Program-made: the position numbers and the translations under genes
In this document: one piece after another, positions 42,689-51,910 of the stretch
Layout of the letters: each line of letters opens with the position of its first letter
Numbering within the stretch: the first letter of the stretch is position 1
The notes under the pieces: generated by a model
Seen by the model: the letters and a program-made list of their open reading frames with translations, nothing else
Told to the model about the DNA's origin: nothing
Databases searched by the model: none
Source: Paraburkholderia sp. BL9I2N2
Lineage (GTDB): Bacteria > Pseudomonadota > Gammaproteobacteria > Burkholderiales > Burkholderiaceae
Length of the DNA: 64,000 bases
Reading direction: 5' to 3'
Assembly: GCF_004339745.1 (NCBI RefSeq)
Contig: NZ_SMGP01000004.1
Coordinates: 868,001-932,000, forward strand

Positions 42689-44629
42689 ATGCGGGCCGAC
42701 CCGATCCAGCGTGCCATCGACGAAGACCTGGTGCGCGTGTTGTACGCGCAGGATCCGATTGCGTTCTTTTCGCACTGGTTTTCGATCGCGGTGCTGGTGG
42801 CGATTTACTGGCCGAAAATCCCGTCGCCGCCGCTGTTCATCGCGTGCTTCGGTTTCTATGCCGCGGCCAACTGCGCCGGCCTCGCGCTGTGGGTCTGCAA
42901 TCGCCGTTACCCGAAACTCGTCTCGCCGCGCGGCTGGATCATTCTGCACGCGGTGCGCGGCATGCTGCTTTACAGCGGGCCGGGCATCGCCGTGTGGTTC
43001 GCGTTCCAGAGCCCGCAGTCCGACTTGCCGCTGCTGCACACGGTCATGCTCGTCACGCTGGCCGCCGGCGTGTTCATGTCGAATGGCTTCGACCTGCTGA
43101 ATTTCTCGACCTCGATTCCGTTTCTGCTGTTTCCGTCGATCGTCATGCATTTCGGCACGCATACGTTCGACCGCACGATTCTCGCCATCGTCCTCGCGTT
43201 TTTCTTTTGCGCGATCAACGTCTACGCGTTGAGTTATCGCAAGCTGTTCCAGCAGGTCGTGCAGGCGCGCGTCGATCAGCAGTATCTGGCGGAGTCGCTG
43301 GCCGCGCAAAAACGCGTGGCCGAAGAGGCGAGCCTCGCCAAGACGCGCTTTTTCGCGGCCGCCAGTCACGACTTGCGCCAGCCGCTCCATGCGATCGGCC
43401 TGCTCGCGGCCTCGCTCAACGACACGGCGGCGACGCCCGTGCAGCACGCGAAGACCGCCGAGCACATCGTCTACAACGTCGAGGCGTTGAACCAGTTGTT
43501 CAACCAGGTGCTCGATCTGGCGCGGCTCGAAAGCGGCGTGACCCAGGTGATCCGGCTGCATTTCCGGCTGTCCGAACTGTTCGAGCGGGTCGGCAGCCAG
43601 TATCGTCCGCAGGCGGCCGCCAAAGGGCTGGCGCTGCGCATCGCGCCGACCACGATGGTCGTGCACGACGATCCGGTGCTGCTCGAACGCGTGCTGAGCA
43701 ATCTGCTGTCGAACGCCGTGCGTTATACCGAAGACGGCGCGATCTGGCTGGGCCTGCGCCGCGCCGGGCGGCAGACGGGCGGCTTTATCGAAGTGCGCGA
43801 CTCGGGCATCGGCATTCCCGTGGAGGAGCACGCGCGCATCTTCGAGGAGTTCTATCAGGTCGCCAATCCGCAACGCGACGCGCGCCAGGGTCACGGCCTC
43901 GGCTTGCCGACGGTGAAGCGGCTGGTCAGCATGCTCGGCGGCGAGTTGCAACTGCGCTCGGCGCCGGGCCGCGGGTCGGTGTTCCGCTTTCCGGTGCAGG
44001 CGGGCGATCCCGGCGGCATCGTCGCGAGCCTGAACGAAGCGGTGGCCGGCGGTCCGTCGGCGCAAGGGCGGCGCGTGCTGTGCATCGACGACGACCCGTC
44101 GATTCTCGAAGGCCTCGTCAGTCTGCTGGGCCGTTGGGGTTGCAGCGTGCTCGGCGCGCGCGACGAAGTCGATGCGCTCGCCGCGCTCGAAGGCGGCTTC
44201 GTGCCCGATGCCGTGCTATGCGACTACCAGTTGGCGAATCACCGCACCGGCGCGCAGGCGCTCACCGCCGTGCGCAATGTGCTCGCGCGCGCGGGGCACG
44301 ACAACGTGGTGACGCTGCTGATCACGGGCGACATGGCGTCGGCGGAACTGGCGGCGCTCGCCTTGCAGGGGATTCCGGTGCTCCATAAACCGGTCACGCC
44401 GGCGCGCTTGCGGCGCACGCTGGAGATGCTGTGGCAGCAGGCCGAACAGGACAAGGGGCGGGCGGCCGCCGCGCTGGAATTGCGCGTGGACCAAACGGGA
44501 CATGAAGTGGATGGCCGGCCGGCCAGTGGGGTGACGCGGGTTGCTGAGATCGTGCCGCAAGGCGAAGCGAGAGTCGGAGTGCAGAGCCAGACCCAAAGCA
44601 CCCAGTCGCAGAGCGCACCGCAAAAGTAG
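42689..44629 (+). CDS. Hybrid sensor histidine kinase with C-terminal receiver
   Basis: 646 residues. Six or so membrane helices fill the first 190 residues with no extracytoplasmic sensing domain of size. The dimerisation box SLAKTRFFAAASHDLRQPLH has the phosphorylated His; the ATPase domain shows NLLSNAVRYTEDG (N box), VRDSGIGIP (G1) and GHGLGLPTV (G2). A receiver follows (VLCIDDDPS, phosphoryl-Asp in LCDYQL, Lys in LHKPVT). A Gln/Ser-rich tail ends the protein. The facing response regulator gene (44673-45449) is the likely partner; the signal is unknown. Confidence 0.92.
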   Translation: MRADPIQRAIDEDLVRVLYAQDPIAFFSHWFSIAVLVAIYWPKIPSPPLFIACFGFYAAANCAGLALWVCNRRYPKLVSPRGWIILHAVRGMLLYSGPGIAVWFAFQSPQSDLPLLHTVMLVTLAAGVFMSNGFDLLNFSTSIPFLLFPSIVMHFGTHTFDRTILAIVLAFFFCAINVYALSYRKLFQQVVQARVDQQYLAESLAAQKRVAEEASLAKTRFFAAASHDLRQPLHAIGLLAASLNDTAATPVQHAKTAEHIVYNVEALNQLFNQVLDLARLESGVTQVIRLHFRLSELFERVGSQYRPQAAAKGLALRIAPTTMVVHDDPVLLERVLSNLLSNAVRYTEDGAIWLGLRRAGRQTGGFIEVRDSGIGIPVEEHARIFEEFYQVANPQRDARQGHGLGLPTVKRLVSMLGGELQLRSAPGRGSVFRFPVQAGDPGGIVASLNEAVAGGPSAQGRRVLCIDDDPSILEGLVSLLGRWGCSVLGARDEVDALAALEGGFVPDAVLCDYQLANHRTGAQALTAVRNVLARAGHDNVVTLLITGDMASAELAALALQGIPVLHKPVTPARLRRTLEMLWQQAEQDKGRAAAALELRVDQTGHEVDGRPASGVTRVAEIVPQGEARVGVQSQTQSTQSQSAPQK

Positions 44630-44638
44630 AGGCGAACG

Positions 44639-44656
44639 GGCGGCGTGAACGCCGCC
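44639..44656. terminator. Hairpin between converging kinase and regulator genes
   Basis: GGCGGCG-TGAA-CGCCGCC forms a seven-pair stem with a tetraloop in the 43-base gap between the two stop codons. It can act in both directions but lacks a T tract. Confidence 0.55.
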
Positions 44657-44672
44657 TGTCATCGATCGCGTG

Positions 44673-45449
44673 CTACAGGGTTTTCCCGGCTTCCAGCCAG
44701 CCGTTGATCACGGCGATCGCCGTCGACCGGTTATGCACACCGAGCGCCCGGAAGATCACCGACAGATGCACCTTCACCGTGCCTTCCGCGACACCCAGGT
44801 CGCGCGCGATCATCTTGTTGGTCCAGCCGCGATGCACGAGCCGCATGATGTCCTGCTGACGCGGCGACAGATTCTCCAGCAGATGCTGCTGGTGCGGCTG
44901 CAATGCCTGGATCTGCGTGAGCGGTTCCGTGAGCGTGGCGCCGCCCTGGCTTGGCGCGTGCGCGCCGACCGGAGCCGCATGTTGCTGCGACGGATCAGCG
45001 AGCGCTTCGGCACGAGCGGGCACGGGCGCGGCCTGCGCATCGCGCGAACCCAGCAGACTGAGCGCTTCCATTGGCACATAAGCGCCGCCGGAAAGCACCA
45101 GTTCGATCGCTTTGAGCATGACGCTGGCGGGCTGGCGCTTCGGCACGAAGCCGAGCGCGCCGGCGGCCAGCACCGCGCGCATTTCGTCGGGCGATTCTTC
45201 GGCGGAGAGGACGACAAGCGGCAGCGCGGGGTTCGCCTTCAACAGCACTTCGAGCGACGAAGCGCCGCTCATGCCCGGCATATGCAGATCGACGATGGCA
45301 AGATCGTGATCGGCGTCGGGACGCGCGAGCAGGGCAAGCGTCTCCCAGTTGTCGGCTTCGTCGAACTGGGCGTCGGGATCGAGGCCGCGCAGCATGCCTT
45401 TGACGCCTTGACGAATCAGTTCATGGTCGTCGGCTACAAGAAACTTCAT
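44673..45449 (-). CDS. NarL/FixJ-family response regulator
   Basis: 258 residues from ATG 45449 (MKFLVADDHELIRQG). The receiver has the acidic pair DDH, the phosphoryl-Asp in LAIVDLHMPGMSG and the Lys in GFVPKR. A Gln/Ala-rich linker of about 70 residues is longer than usual. The LuxR-type HTH (LSPRQQDIMRLVHRGWTNKM, IARDLGVAEGTVKVHLSVIF) closes the protein. It faces the hybrid kinase gene across a 43-base gap, and is the likely output of that kinase. Confidence 0.92.
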   Translation of the reverse strand: MKFLVADDHELIRQGVKGMLRGLDPDAQFDEADNWETLALLARPDADHDLAIVDLHMPGMSGASSLEVLLKANPALPLVVLSAEESPDEMRAVLAAGALGFVPKRQPASVMLKAIELVLSGGAYVPMEALSLLGSRDAQAAPVPARAEALADPSQQHAAPVGAHAPSQGGATLTEPLTQIQALQPHQQHLLENLSPRQQDIMRLVHRGWTNKMIARDLGVAEGTVKVHLSVIFRALGVHNRSTAIAVINGWLEAGKTL

Positions 45450-45779
45450 GATGTCTCCGCGAGTCGGGCCTGCCCGATGTGGGCTACCGCCGTTATAGGG
45501 TCTCGTTTTACTTCTAGCCTCGTGAATCGCATCATTGCCGCCCACCCCGCGATCATATGCCTGATCGGTGGCGCGGCGCACCTTCCGGCGAACCGCTTGT
45601 GTGACCGTTTATTTGTTAAATCGCCGTCTGCTCCGATGCACCGCATGATGTCCAAGGCAGGTCTCTCGCGCATAGTTTACGGCTTGCTTGGTAGACGAGC
45701 CGAACGGTCCTTTTTTAAAGGCGTCCCCGCAGGATTCCGAAGGTTATGCGCGCCGGATCGAAGCGCGCTGAAGCAGTCT
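45450..45779. other. Spacer between response regulator and bd-oxidase operon
   Basis: 330 bases without a supported gene. CCTTT-TTT-AAAGG near 45710 is a small hairpin that could end the oxidase transcript. Confidence 0.4.
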
Positions 45780-45971
45780 CTATTTGACTGCAAATAACGT
45801 CGCATTCATCAGAAGCTTGAATGCGAATCCGAGCGACATCGCCGAGCCCACGCCGAAGCACCACAGCGCGATGAACCAGAGCCAGCCCGGCACTTTGCGC
45901 GCCGGCGCGCTCGATGCGCCGTGCGTTGCGTCCGGGCTCGTCTGCTTAGTGATAGTGATGTTGGTCGCCAT
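45780..45971 (-). CDS. Small bd-oxidase accessory subunit (DUF2474-like)
   Basis: 63 residues with one membrane helix (PGWLWFIALWCFGVGSAMSL GFAFKLLM), preceded by a polar N-terminus. A single-helix protein encoded right after cydB is typical of the CydX/CioZ (DUF2474) subunits that stabilise the oxidase. Its ATG 45971 lies 26 bases inside the end of cydB after AAGGTG, so its translation is coupled. The sequence motif GW....W resembles DUF2474 more than CydX. Confidence 0.75.
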   Translation of the reverse strand: MATNITITKQTSPDATHGASSAPARKVPGWLWFIALWCFGVGSAMSLGFAFKLLMNATLFAVK

Positions 45972-46950
45972 GACGCACCTTGCCGCGAAATACCCAATAA
46001 CCCATCGTCGTGTAGGCGATGATGATCGGCAGAATCACCGCTGCGCCGGCCAGCGTGAACATCTGGCTCGAGCGCGGCGCGGCCGCTTCCCAGAGCGTCA
46101 TGCTCGACGGAATCGCATACGGCCACAGGCTCACCAGCAAGCCCGCGTAGCCGAGCAGCACCAGCAGCAGCGCGAGCGCGAACGGCGTGTTGTGATGCCG
46201 CTCACGCACCGCGCGATGCATGAAGAACGCCGCGACCGCCACGAGGAAGGGCACCGGCAGCAGACGATAGAAGAGGCCGTCGTGGAACCAGCGTTGCGCG
46301 ATATTCGGATCCTGCAGCGGCGTCCACAGGCTGACCATCGCGACGAAGCCGAGCAGCACGATCGTCAGCGGCCAGACCACGCGATGCAGGCGGCGTTGCA
46401 GATCGCCTTCGGTCTTCGCCACCAGCCAGCAGCAGCCGAGCAGCGCATAAGTGACCACGAGTCCGAGGCCCGTGAGCAGGCTGAACGGCGTGAGCCAGCC
46501 GAAGGCGTCGCCGGCATACGCGCCGTCGATCACGGGGATGCCTTGCAGGAATGCACCCAGCGCGATGCCCTGAAAGAACGCCGCGCCCGCTGAACCGCCG
46601 ATGAACGCGAGGTCCCACAGATGCTTCGTGCGATTGGCCTTGGCGCGAATCTCGAACGACACGCCGCGAAAGATCAGACACACGAGCATGAAGATCAGCG
46701 GCAGATACAGCGCGGACAGCACGGTCGAGTAGACCGCGGGGAACACTGCGAACAGTCCCGCGCCGCCGAGCACCAGCCAGGTTTCGTTGCCGTCCCACAC
46801 CGGCGCGACGGTGTTCATCATCAGGTCGCGTTCTTTCTCATCGGGGAAGAACGGGAAAACGATGCCGATGCCTAGGTCGAAGCCGTCCAGCACCACATAC
46901 ATGAAAAGGCCCAGCGCGATGATCGCGGCCCACACTACGGTTACGTCCAT
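45946..46950 (-). CDS. cydB: Cytochrome bd-type (CioB) ubiquinol oxidase subunit II
   Basis: 334 residues with eight or nine helices. The N-terminus MDVTVVWAAIIALGLFMYVV LDGFDLGIG and the adjacent PVWDGNETWLVLGGAGLFAV FPAVYST are invariant CydB features. It pairs with CydA in the inner membrane to oxidise ubiquinol and reduce oxygen to water. It follows cydA after 41 bases. The last 26 bases overlap the small subunit gene. Confidence 0.95.
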   Translation of the reverse strand: MDVTVVWAAIIALGLFMYVVLDGFDLGIGIVFPFFPDEKERDLMMNTVAPVWDGNETWLVLGGAGLFAVFPAVYSTVLSALYLPLIFMLVCLIFRGVSFEIRAKANRTKHLWDLAFIGGSAGAAFFQGIALGAFLQGIPVIDGAYAGDAFGWLTPFSLLTGLGLVVTYALLGCCWLVAKTEGDLQRRLHRVVWPLTIVLLGFVAMVSLWTPLQDPNIAQRWFHDGLFYRLLPVPFLVAVAAFFMHRAVRERHHNTPFALALLLVLLGYAGLLVSLWPYAIPSSMTLWEAAAPRSSQMFTLAGAAVILPIIIAYTTMGYWVFRGKVRHGDQHHYH

Positions 46951-46991
46951 GTTCTTTCTCTATCGCAAGTAGCTGGTGAAGAAGGGCAGGT

Positions 46992-48404
46992 TCAGGCCGC
47001 GTCGATCATGTGATCGGCGGCGGAAAGCGGGCGGCGCGCGGTGTGGTTCGGCAGGCGCTCCGGCGCTTCGTGCGGCGTGTGTCCCGGCAGCGCCGGACCC
47101 GCGCGCATCAGCTTGAGCATGTAGTAGACGCCGGTGCCGAACACGAGGAAGTACACGACCACGAAGGTCATCAGCGAGATGCCGACCTGCTGCGTGCTGA
47201 GCGGCGACACGGCCTGCGAAGTGCGCATCACGCCGTACACGACCCACGGCTGACGACCCGCTTCAGTGGTGACCCAGCCGGCCAGCAGCGTGATGAAACC
47301 CGTCGGCCCCATCGCCACGGCGACGCGCTGGAACCACTTCGATTCGAACAGGCGTCCACGGCGGCGCAGCACCCACGCAGCCACCGACATCAGGATCATC
47401 AGCACGCCGAGGCCGGCCATGATGCGAAAGCTCCAGAACACCACCGTCGAGTTCGGCCGGTCTTGCGGCGGAAATTCCTTGAGACCGCGAATTTCGCCGT
47501 CCCAGCTATGCGTGAGGATCAGGCTGCCCAGGTGCGGAATCGACACGGCGTAGCGCGTGGTTTCCGCCTGCATGTCGGGAATGCCGAACAGGTTCAGCGC
47601 GGTGCCGCCTTTTTCGGTGTCCCACAGACCCTCGATCGCCGCGATCTTGGCGGGCTGATATTCGCGCGTGTTCAAACCATGCTGATCGCCGACGAACGCC
47701 TGGACCGGCGTGAGGATCAAGAGGAGCCAGAGCGCCATCGAGAACATCTTCTTGACGGCCGGATCGCGCCGTCCGCGCAGCAGATGCCACGCGCCCACTG
47801 CCGACACCACCAGCGCCGCGACGATGAACGCCGCGAGCGCCATATGCGCGAGCCGGTATGGGAACGACGGATTGAACACGATCTTGAACCAGTCGAGCGG
47901 CACGACGCGGCCGTTCACGACTTCGAAGCCTTGCGGCGTTTGCATCCAGCTATTGGAGGCGAGAATCCAGAAGGTCGAAATCAGCGTGCCGATCGCCACC
48001 ATCAGCGTGGCGCCGAAGTGCGCGCGCGGACTCACGCGCTGCCAGCCGAACAGCATGATGCCGAGGAAGCCCGCTTCGAGGAAGAACGCGGTCATCACTT
48101 CGTACATCAACAGGGGGCCGGTGACGGGGCCGGCGAAACTGGAGAAGCCCGACCAGTTGGTGCCGAACTGATAGCTCATCACCACGCCGGAAACCACGCC
48201 CATGCCGAAGGCCACTGCGAAGATCTTCGACCAGAACAGGCAAAGGTCTTTGTAGTACGCCTTGCGGGTTTTCAGCCAGCGCCATTCGAGCACGGCGATG
48301 AAGCTGGCGAGGCCGATGCTGAGCGCCGGAAAAACGATGTGGAACGAGACGGTGAACGCAAACTGGATGCGGGCGAGATCGAAGGCCGAGAGAGCGGAGT
48401 TCAT
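46992..48404 (-). CDS. cydA: Cytochrome bd-type (CioA) ubiquinol oxidase subunit I
   Basis: 470 residues. N-terminal LARIQFAFTVSFHIVFPALS IG, LLMYEVMTAFFLEAGFLGIM LFGW and GDQHGLNTREYQPAKIAAIE contain the haem ligands (His in the first helix and Met-bearing region) and the quinol-binding GDQH..EYQPAK. The Q-loop is short, as in the cyanide-insensitive CioA group rather than E. coli CydA. It is the first gene of the operon and has a perfect FNR/ANR box about 180 bases upstream. Confidence 0.95.
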   Translation of the reverse strand: MNSALSAFDLARIQFAFTVSFHIVFPALSIGLASFIAVLEWRWLKTRKAYYKDLCLFWSKIFAVAFGMGVVSGVVMSYQFGTNWSGFSSFAGPVTGPLLMYEVMTAFFLEAGFLGIMLFGWQRVSPRAHFGATLMVAIGTLISTFWILASNSWMQTPQGFEVVNGRVVPLDWFKIVFNPSFPYRLAHMALAAFIVAALVVSAVGAWHLLRGRRDPAVKKMFSMALWLLLILTPVQAFVGDQHGLNTREYQPAKIAAIEGLWDTEKGGTALNLFGIPDMQAETTRYAVSIPHLGSLILTHSWDGEIRGLKEFPPQDRPNSTVVFWSFRIMAGLGVLMILMSVAAWVLRRRGRLFESKWFQRVAVAMGPTGFITLLAGWVTTEAGRQPWVVYGVMRTSQAVSPLSTQQVGISLMTFVVVYFLVFGTGVYYMLKLMRAGPALPGHTPHEAPERLPNHTARRPLSAADHMIDAA

Positions 48405-49163
48405 GAGCGTGAAGTGCGTGATGGCCGCGAGGGCGGACTACGCGCGTCGACCGTTGTCGGTGCGCACTGCGCTGGGCAGATGGCGCAAGAGTAGGGGATG
48501 AGGAAATTTTTTGCTGCGACGCGACGTGCGTCAAAAAACCACGTTGTTTTGCGGCGATTTTTTATTTTGAGACGGCAAGTCGTTGATGGATATCAAGTTT
48601 TCCTGATCGCCTTGCTGGGCGCGCCGGGCACGGTTTCGGTGCGCCGACGGCGCGACTGCGGCAATCGACCGCGCTGCAGCATTGTCGCGCGGGTGGATTC
48701 GAACGCCTTTGAGCCGGGCTCGGCATCGGTCTGGAGCACATTAAGGCCGCCGCCCGCAGATTCGATCCGCAAGGCGATGTTCGGCAATTGGGATCGGCTT
48801 GTCATCAACCGACAATCACTCCGTCAGAACGGACTTTCCATGCGCCCGGCGGCTAGCCAACGGGCTCGATTGCCCATACCATGCAGGCAGCCAAACGGCA
48901 GCATTTTTCAAATGAGCGCATGCTACTCACGCATGCACGCCGTATAGCCAGTCCAGTATTTTTTCCCGTTATTCGCTTCGAATAGTCATCGCCGACGCAC
49001 CGGCCGAATCGCCTGGGCGCGTCGCGAATCCGTCATCAACGTGTGGTGCGAGGCATGCCGTGCCTCGAATGGGCGTCGTGTCGCGTGCCGCGCGAATGGT
49101 TCAGGAGAACACGCTTCATCCACCTGCCGGCGACGGCAGACTTCAACTAACAGGAGTCAGCAG
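48405..49163. other. 759-base spacer between cydA and the haloperoxidase-type gene
   Basis: An FNR/ANR box (48583-48596) and A/T-rich stretches near 48500-48570 indicate the cydA promoter. A plus-strand open frame at 48498-48947 has arginine-rich, non-family composition and no ribosome site, so I do not call it a gene. Nothing else is seen. Confidence 0.55.
48583..48596. promoter_or_regulatory. FNR/ANR box upstream of cydA
   Basis: TTGAT-GGAT-ATCAA is a perfect FNR/ANR consensus palindrome, 179 bases before the cydA start codon. It predicts oxygen-dependent control of the bd oxidase operon. Confidence 0.65.
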
Positions 49164-49985
49164 ATGAGCACGATCAAGACGAAAGACGGTACGACCATTT
49201 TCTATAAGGACTGGGGCAAGGGTCGCCCGGTCGTCTTCTCGCACGGTTGGCCGTTGAGCGCGGACGCCTGGGACGCGCAGATGATGTTCCTCGGCAACAA
49301 AGGCTTTCGCGTGATCGCCCATGACCGGCGCGGGCATGGCCGGTCGGAGCAGACGTGGGACGGCAATGACATGGACACCTACGCCGACGATCTCGCCGCG
49401 CTGATCGAACAACTCGATCTGAAGGACGCCACGCTCGTCGGCCATTCGACGGGCGGCGGGGAAGTCGCGCATTACATCGGCCGGCATGGCACGCAACGCG
49501 TCGCGAAGGCCGTGCTGATCGGCGCGGTGCCGCCGTTGATGCTGAAGACGGAGAGCAATCCGAACGGCACGCCGATCGACGTGTTCGACGGCATCCGCAA
49601 AGGCGTGGAAGACGACCGCTCGCAGTTCTTCAAGGATCTGGCGCTGCCGTTTTACGGCTACAACCGTCCGGGCGCGAAGGTGTCGCAAGGCGTGATCGAT
49701 TCGTTCTGGGTCCAGGGCATGGCTGGCTCGATCAAGGGACTGTATGACTGCATCAAGCAGTTCTCCGAAGTCGACTACACGGAAGACCTGAAGAAGATCG
49801 ACGTGCCGACGCTAGTGCTGCACGGCGACGACGACCAGATCGTGCCGATCGATGCGGCCGGCCGTCTGACCGCGAAGATCGTGAAGAACGCCACGCTCAA
49901 GGTCTATCCGGGTGGCCAGCACGGCATGTGCACCGTCGAGGCTGCCAAGGTGAACGGCGATCTGCTGGAGTTCATCGGGTCGTAA
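49164..49985 (+). CDS. Alpha/beta hydrolase, non-haem haloperoxidase-type
   Basis: 273 residues from ATG 49164 after CAGGAG. N-terminal IKTKDGTTIFYKDWGKGRPV VFSHGWPL and the nucleophile elbow GHSTGGGEV (Ser), plus VLHGDDDQIVP (Asp) and GGQHGMC (His), form the catalytic triad. The group is annotated as non-haem chloroperoxidase or arylesterase; it acts as an esterase or perhydrolase in practice. No signal peptide is present. It stands alone with its own spacer of 759 bases. Confidence 0.92.
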   Translation: MSTIKTKDGTTIFYKDWGKGRPVVFSHGWPLSADAWDAQMMFLGNKGFRVIAHDRRGHGRSEQTWDGNDMDTYADDLAALIEQLDLKDATLVGHSTGGGEVAHYIGRHGTQRVAKAVLIGAVPPLMLKTESNPNGTPIDVFDGIRKGVEDDRSQFFKDLALPFYGYNRPGAKVSQGVIDSFWVQGMAGSIKGLYDCIKQFSEVDYTEDLKKIDVPTLVLHGDDDQIVPIDAAGRLTAKIVKNATLKVYPGGQHGMCTVEAAKVNGDLLEFIGS

Positions 49986-50109
49986 TGCGGTGACGTGTTG
50001 ATGCGTCGATGTCGCGAGTGCGGTGGGCTGCGGGTAAGCAAGCACGCCCAGTTGCACTTGAACCCGAACCGCGGGCCGTGATCGTTCACGCGCCCGCGTG
50101 TCGAACCGC

Positions 50110-50652
50110 TCAGGCGGTCGGCCAGCCGATGCGCGCCGCTCGCCGCAATGACGAGCGCACCACCATCCGGTGGAACGGCGCGATGGCGAGAATATAAAAA
50201 CGGCCGAGTCGATTGTGGCAATGCACGACGGTGGACAGGATCAGATAGCGCGAGCGTCCTTCCTGTGTGCCGCGAGTTTGCTGCAGCACTGAAACCCGGA
50301 AGTCGAGATGGCGGTCGTTTTCGCCGAGGATGATCTCGTGCGCGCTACGCGTGTAGATCCTGAAGATGTCGAGGCGCTCCCTTGCGGCGGCGGGATCCTT
50401 GATGCTGCGTAACTGCGCCGCGGTCTTCAGGCCGAAACGGGCGACGATCGCATCGCGCAAGCCCATCAACCTCGCGACCCATCCCGCCTGATGCGCGAAC
50501 ACGAAGCGCGCCAGCAACTCCGGATCGTCGATGGCGTTCTCGGGCAGGCGGACCGCATAGGCGTCGGCCAGATCCGGCGCGTCGTACAAACGCGCGACGC
50601 TCGATTCAGCCGGAAGGGCAACGGACTGCACGGAACAGTGGACAGTGAGCAT
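50110..50652 (-). CDS. DUF2867 family protein
   Basis: 180 residues. Segments LPENAIDDPELLARFVFAHQ AGWVARLMGLRDAIVARFGL and ILGENDRHLDFRVSVL match the DUF2867 family, small soluble proteins of unknown function. No signal peptide or membrane helix is clear. It converges with the haloperoxidase-type gene. No catalytic role is known and I do not assign one. Confidence 0.8.
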   Translation of the reverse strand: MLTVHCSVQSVALPAESSVARLYDAPDLADAYAVRLPENAIDDPELLARFVFAHQAGWVARLMGLRDAIVARFGLKTAAQLRSIKDPAAARERLDIFRIYTRSAHEIILGENDRHLDFRVSVLQQTRGTQEGRSRYLILSTVVHCHNRLGRFYILAIAPFHRMVVRSSLRRAARIGWPTA

Positions 50653-51044
50653 GGTGGCGTGCGGCGCTAAAAATCAATCGAAGAGGGGCGCTGCGCCGGA
50701 TTATGGCGGCAGTCCGGCTTGCGCGTGAGCGCATCAAGTCTACGCGCTTGTGTGCGTCTGCGCGGAGCCGGCCGACGAGGTCCTTCCCATCCCGGATTCT
50801 GGAGCGAAAACGCGCCTCTAGTTATACGATGTCACATAAATAGTGTCCGCCTATTCGCTTGTTTATTAAGAGAAACATCACTGGAGGCTCATCGAGATAG
50901 GGTAAGTGCCTAATTGAAATCCGGTCTGGCATCGTTGATAGTACGTTATCGTACAACTATCGCTGAATCGGCAGACACTGCCGGCATGACAGAAGCGACG
51001 GCTGTACCCAAGTTCGATCGCGCGCGGCGCAGGAAAGGAACCTT
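50653..51044. other. Upstream region of udh
   Basis: 392 bases with no gene. It contains the first copy of the galactarate-regulon operator (50939-50956) and an A/T-rich stretch at 50825-50870 that probably holds a promoter. Confidence 0.55.
50939..50956. promoter_or_regulatory. GntR operator copy before udh
   Basis: TAGTACGTTATCGTACAA, the reverse complement of TTGTACGATAACGTACTA, matches the six-copy palindrome of this region. It lies 88 bases before udh. Confidence 0.65.
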
Positions 51045-51881
51045 ATGAAGAAGATTGCTCTGAGTGGAGCCGGTGGCCAGCTTGGCTCGGTGGTACGCGC
51101 TGCGTTGCTCGCACGCGGCACGCCGTTGCGTTCGGCCGCGGGCTCGAAGGCCCTCGTGCCGCTCGTGGAAGGCGAGGACGTGATGCACGGCGATCTGCGC
51201 GACCCCGCGATCGTGGATCGTCTGCTGGAAGGCGTGGACGTCCTGATCCATTTCGCGGGTACGAGCGTGGAGCGTCCGCTGCCCGAGATCATCGAAAACA
51301 ATCTGCGCGGGCTGGTCGAAGTGTACGAAGGCGCGCGCCGGCAGGGCGTGAAGCGCATCGTGTTCGCGAGCTCCAATCATGCGATCGGCATGTATCCGGT
51401 CACCGAGCATCTCAGCCTCGACTGCGAACTGCGCCCGGACGGCTTCTACGGCCTGAGCAAGGTGTGGGGCGAAGCGCTCGCCAGAATGTACTGGGACAAG
51501 CACGGCATCGAGAGCGTTTGCGTGCGCATCGGCAGTTGCCTCGAGCGGCCGACCGAGCCCCGGCACCTGAGCACCTGGTTCGGTCATCGCGATCTGCTGC
51601 ACTTCCTCGACCGCTGTGTCGAAGCGGAGAACGTGGGCTTCCTGACCATCTGGGGCGTGTCGGCCAACACACGCAGCTGGTGGGACAACAGCGGCGCCGA
51701 ACGTCTGGGCTATCAGCCGACGCAGGATGCCGAGGTCTACGCCGAGGAAATCCTCGCGCGGCCGAATCCGCTCGACGCGCTCGGCCAGCGCTTCCAGGGC
51801 GGCAGCTTTGTGGGTATCGATTATTCGCGCGATGACGCCGCGCCGGACGGCTCGGCCGCTTCCACTACGCGGCCTGTTTGA
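51045..51881 (+). CDS. udh: Uronate dehydrogenase
   Basis: 278 residues of the short extended SDR family. NAD-binding GAGGQLGSVV (8-17), SSNHAIGMY near residue 110 and the catalytic YGLSK near residue 134 are visible. The latter part (NVGFLTIWGVSANTRSWWDN, then RLGYQPTQDAEVYA) is typical of Udh. It oxidises D-galacturonate or D-glucuronate with NAD+ to the aldaric acid lactone, the first step of the oxidative route. It leads an operon with an ExuT-like MFS gene 29 bases downstream. Confidence 0.93.
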   Translation: MKKIALSGAGGQLGSVVRAALLARGTPLRSAAGSKALVPLVEGEDVMHGDLRDPAIVDRLLEGVDVLIHFAGTSVERPLPEIIENNLRGLVEVYEGARRQGVKRIVFASSNHAIGMYPVTEHLSLDCELRPDGFYGLSKVWGEALARMYWDKHGIESVCVRIGSCLERPTEPRHLSTWFGHRDLLHFLDRCVEAENVGFLTIWGVSANTRSWWDNSGAERLGYQPTQDAEVYAEEILARPNPLDALGQRFQGGSFVGIDYSRDDAAPDGSAASTTRPV

Positions 51882-51910
51882 GCCGTTCAGGATTACGAGG
51901 AGACGCAGCA

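Noticed and set aside
48498..48947. A 149-codon plus-strand frame in the cydA upstream spacer
   Set aside because: No ribosome site, no family similarity, and it contains the FNR box; composition is that of random GC-rich DNA.
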